A stretch of DNA of 64,000 nt, taken from Chitinophaga hostae (GTDB lineage Bacteria; Bacteroidota; Bacteroidia; Chitinophagales; Chitinophagaceae). The stretch spans positions 310,001-374,000 of the forward strand of contig NZ_JAGTXB010000003.1 of assembly GCF_018224885.1 (NCBI RefSeq). The letters are read 5' to 3'. Below the pieces are notes generated by a model. That model saw only the letters and a program-made list of their open reading frames with translations, was not told the origin of the DNA and did no database searches. Shown one piece after another: positions 62,401 through 64,000 of the stretch; position 1 is the stretch's first letter, and every line of letters starts with the position of its first letter. The position numbers were made by a program, and so were the translations under genes.

Positions 62401-64000
62401 AGCAGCGAGCCATTCTGCAATGTCCTGCTGATGCAGCAGCCAGGCATTGTTGGTAATATCAATTTCCTGCAGGTCCGGTTGCCGGGCCAGCAGGTCACAA
62501 ATATTGATCAGCGCGTTTGTATCGGTTATATTTTGCGGAGACGGAACCCCAATTTTCCCGGCGATCGCTGTAGTCGTTTGCACCAGTGTTGTTAACGCGG
62601 CAAATGCTTCTTTTAGCAAACCGGTTAGTGCGGCCTGTTCATGCGGTAATAACACGGTAAGCTCACTGCCACGGAAAGTCAATGCTGCCGGCACGCCGGT
62701 TTCCCTCAAACAGGCCTGTATGCGCAATGCCATAGCGGTGGCCTTGTTCATGGCGTTGGCATCCCATTCGTTGATTTGCGGCAACTGTATCGCGGGCAAA
62801 GTAATGCCGGTGGTTTCTTCGTTTAACCGTAACAGGTGGCCTATCACCTGGTGAACGGTTAACCCGCTTTTTTCAATAGCGCCGTTTACGGAGAGGCAAT
62901 AGTCATTCAGTTCTTTTTTATAACTATCTAACAGTAATACTTCTTCCTGTAATTTCTGGATAGACGGGCGCCCCAGTTCCAGCACCCGGCGCAGCTCCTG
63001 GTGCAGCTCCTTTTTATTGGCTTTATGGCTGTGCAGTTCCAGGCAGGCTTCTCCCAGCTGTATATTGTCCAGTCGCCGTTTTACCACTTCCAATGCGGCC
63101 ATCTTCTCTGCTACAAACAATACTTTTTTTCCACGGCCAATGGCATCTGCAATAATATTGGTAATGGTTTGCGATTTCCCGGTGCCCGGAGGTCCCTGTA
63201 TCACCAGGTTGCGGCCCTCCTGTACAGCCAGCATAGCCATGATCTGGGAACTGTCGGCGTCTACCACCTGGAACAGTTCATGCGCTTTGGTATCGTGATC
63301 TATAAATGCGTCTTCCGGTATTTGTGGGGCATTGTCTGTAAATCCGCCGCCAAAAAGACTTTGAATAATGGGATGTGTAAGTATATCATCTTCCTGCTGC
63401 CATTTGGAGGCGTCCAGGTCGTTGTAAATCATAAATTTACCAAAAGAGAAAAAGCCCAGTTCAATGGCGTCCGGGTTCACTTTCCATTTGGGCATACTGT
63501 CTACCGCCTCCCCTACGGCAGCTAAATAGGCATTTACATCAAAATCCTCCGCATCCGGCAGGTCCGGGATGTGGATATTAAAATCCGCCTTCATTTTTGC
63601 CTGCAGGGAAATGTTAGCGCCTACTTCCTCCAATGAATATTTTAACCGGAAACGTTCCCGCGCACTGGAGCGGTCAAGCGACACAGGGATCATGATAAGC
63701 GGGGCCAAACGGGGTTCTTCACTGCCTGCTTCTTCGTACCACTGCAGCATACCCAGTGAAATATACAGGATATTTACCCCTTGCTCCTCTATGCTCATAC
63801 GTGCCGCGTAGTAGGTGTTCAGCAGTTTTGCATGCAGCGTTACCTGGTTCTCATTCGTTTGTAAACGGGTATCGTTATAAGCTTCTTTTGATACCGGTTC
63901 ATTGTATTCCACTACTTCTTCGGCCGGCTTTTTTTCAGGCCGTCCGAGAAAAGACATGGTTTTATTTTCCCGCACCAATATATCATAAATGGCGGCGGAT
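59494..64000 (-). CDS. Large superfamily 1 helicase with Vsr-like nuclease and DUF3320 (N-terminus off right edge)
   Basis: At least 1500 residues are visible; the frame stays open to 64000, so the true start lies outside. Order: end of a DUF4011-like part, Walker A QGPPGTGKSQTITNIIADA, a long helical insertion, Walker B VIFDEASQVKPVEALGAI with GDNKQLPPTSFF, SF1 motifs (LRWHYRSRHESLI, ENVQGDERDVIYISIGYGRT, LNVLITRAKTRCEVFT), an MTES_1575/Vsr-like nuclease (PFEENVAAKLEALGYIVRKQ, YLIGIECDGAAYHS), and a C-terminal DUF3320-type part. It should unwind and cut nucleic acid. Such proteins occur in defence islands and also alone. Confidence 0.87.
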   Translation of the reverse strand, partial: SAAIYDILVRENKTMSFLGRPEKKPAEEVVEYNEPVSKEAYNDTRLQTNENQVTLHAKLLNTYYAARMSIEEQGVNILYISLGMLQWYEEAGSEEPRLAPLIMIPVSLDRSSARERFRLKYSLEEVGANISLQAKMKADFNIHIPDLPDAEDFDVNAYLAAVGEAVDSMPKWKVNPDAIELGFFSFGKFMIYNDLDASKWQQEDDILTHPIIQSLFGGGFTDNAPQIPEDAFIDHDTKAHELFQVVDADSSQIMAMLAVQEGRNLVIQGPPGTGKSQTITNIIADAIGRGKKVLFVAEKMAALEVVKRRLDNIQLGEACLELHSHKANKKELHQELRRVLELGRPSIQKLQEEVLLLDSYKKELNDYCLSVNGAIEKSGLTVHQVIGHLLRLNEETTGITLPAIQLPQINEWDANAMNKATAMALRIQACLRETGVPAALTFRGSELTVLLPHEQAALTGLLKEAFAALTTLVQTTTAIAGKIGVPSPQNITDTNALINICDLLARQPDLQEIDITNNAWLLHQQDIAEWLAAGIAATAVQQQYHDIFIPEAWEQNVMEIRQDLLAHGEKWYKFLIGAYKRSNRQLAALCKQPLPGDNGEKLQYVEAIMEFRRQDVLLKEHAALGSTLFGSRWQKSHTDWEALQTATAYLTEMHKRIAAGTLPAAVAAYLQASRDAAGALADKEQLFRLSEEQQQRSMAVLQKLEMNSQYYPVLFAQQQAVLQTWIEKLPEIHHLISWNNITDTAIQENLECLITPVKDWDGAHLLLKTALLKTWYEYLVETAVKSQPALRKFERGGHEEMVQQFRKLDVLNLQYNRARAALQHWEQMPKADAGGQVNMLRTEFNKKARHMPIRKLMQEAGLAIQAIKPVFMMSPLSIANFLPPATLEFDLVIFDEASQVKPVEALGAILRGKQLVVVGDNKQLPPTSFFDSLTKEVDDEENVTADMQSILGLCDAQGAPQRMLRWHYRSRHESLITLSNHEFYENRLVIFPSPGSKERKGLVFHHLKDTAYDRGKTRTNPKEAEIVADAVMEHARKNPGLSLGVVAFSTSQRQAISDALELRRRKAPELESFFSGHQDEPFFVKNLENVQGDERDVIYISIGYGRTEEGYVAMSFGPLNNEGGERRLNVLITRAKTRCEVFTNITADDIDVNRTKSYGIQSLKNFLYFAQHGKLYMTAETGLPADSPFEENVAAKLEALGYIVRKQVGSKGFYIDLAIVDAENPGRYLIGIECDGAAYHSARSARDRDRLRQQVLEAIGWKIYRVWSTDWFRDPQRELDRLVAAIEKARAAVAIDDQAAADMVKEAAPVLAREAVVDTEEEVPVYETAVLPDEIREQEFHLSPIGKLCNWIEQVVTVESPVHFDELARRMVEAAGITRVGPRIREILRHAVRHSDASKRIKIKGQFLWDTALSTPVVRNRSQLPATARKINYIAAEEIGVALEKVVKDAVAIQREDTVPFIAKMFGYSRVTEEMKEEILKAVDISIENKCVQQEGALLKP

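Noticed and set aside
59500..63978. Many plus-strand frames opposite the helicase gene
   Set aside because: They lie inside a long, well-conserved minus-strand protein and show no motifs or start signals; they are shadows.

Overview
The window is chromosomal DNA of a Bacteroidota bacterium, most likely family Chitinophagaceae and close to Chitinophaga. This rests on two SusC/SusD-type outer-membrane uptake modules with ECF sigma/FecR pairs, DUF4843, PKD-like and TlpA lipoproteins, TPR-type regulators, and several promoters with the Bacteroidota -7 consensus TAnnTTTG. The genus assignment is inference from gene content; no rRNA gene is present.

Layout. 1-5986: a SusD-like fragment (runs off the left edge) and SusC receptor on the minus strand, with a divergent ECF sigma/FecR pair. 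6035-8109: MmcQ/YjbR-like protein, GNAT acetyltransferase and a secreted BNR/sialidase-fold protein. 8287-11237: HEIGH-motif metalloprotease lipoprotein, S41 protease lipoprotein and a small outer-membrane barrel. 11527-22263: a second module, sigma, FecR, SusC, SusD, DUF4843, PKD-like lipoprotein and TlpA oxidoreductase, closed by a terminator. It carries no glycoside hydrolase, so peptides or proteins are as likely a substrate as glycans.

22281-29883 is accessory: an unknown single-span protein, a 50-residue Asn/His-rich peptide with its own terminator, a TPR histidine kinase/response regulator pair, then a co-directional run with a micropeptide, a Cys-rich secreted peptide, an HNH protein, a coiled-coil protein, a DUF4407 membrane protein and a stand-alone HsdR-N-like nuclease. 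I consider that run the best candidate for an undescribed protein system. 29908-31081 holds a frameshifted azoreductase beside its HxlR regulator. 31158-35289 holds two tandem class I terpene synthases downstream of a TPR/LuxR-type regulator. 35521-38017 is a run of five small membrane proteins of unknown function. 38069-39831 encodes an O-methyltransferase and a luciferase-like monooxygenase.

40150-40720 is decayed sequence: the C-terminal part of an M1 aminopeptidase in three reading frames, abutting an ECF sigma fragment. A tRNA-Ser(UGA) with terminator follows. 41363-48685 is a tripartite RND efflux operon (outer-membrane factor, pump, adaptor) with an AraC regulator. 48808-54074 carries a MutS2-like ATPase, MsrA, a zinc-ribbon tail-anchored protein, an Rrf2 regulator and a LigB-type dioxygenase. 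54343-64000 carries a siderophore-type TonB receptor, a MacB/FtsX-type permease and a very large helicase/nuclease that runs off the right edge.

The most unusual DNA-level feature is a pair of ~240 bp imperfect palindromes (52002-52265 and 54078-54322) directly after the stop codons of msrA and the dioxygenase gene. Their arms differ between the copies by paired changes, so the foldback appears to have been maintained by selection or by its copying mechanism.
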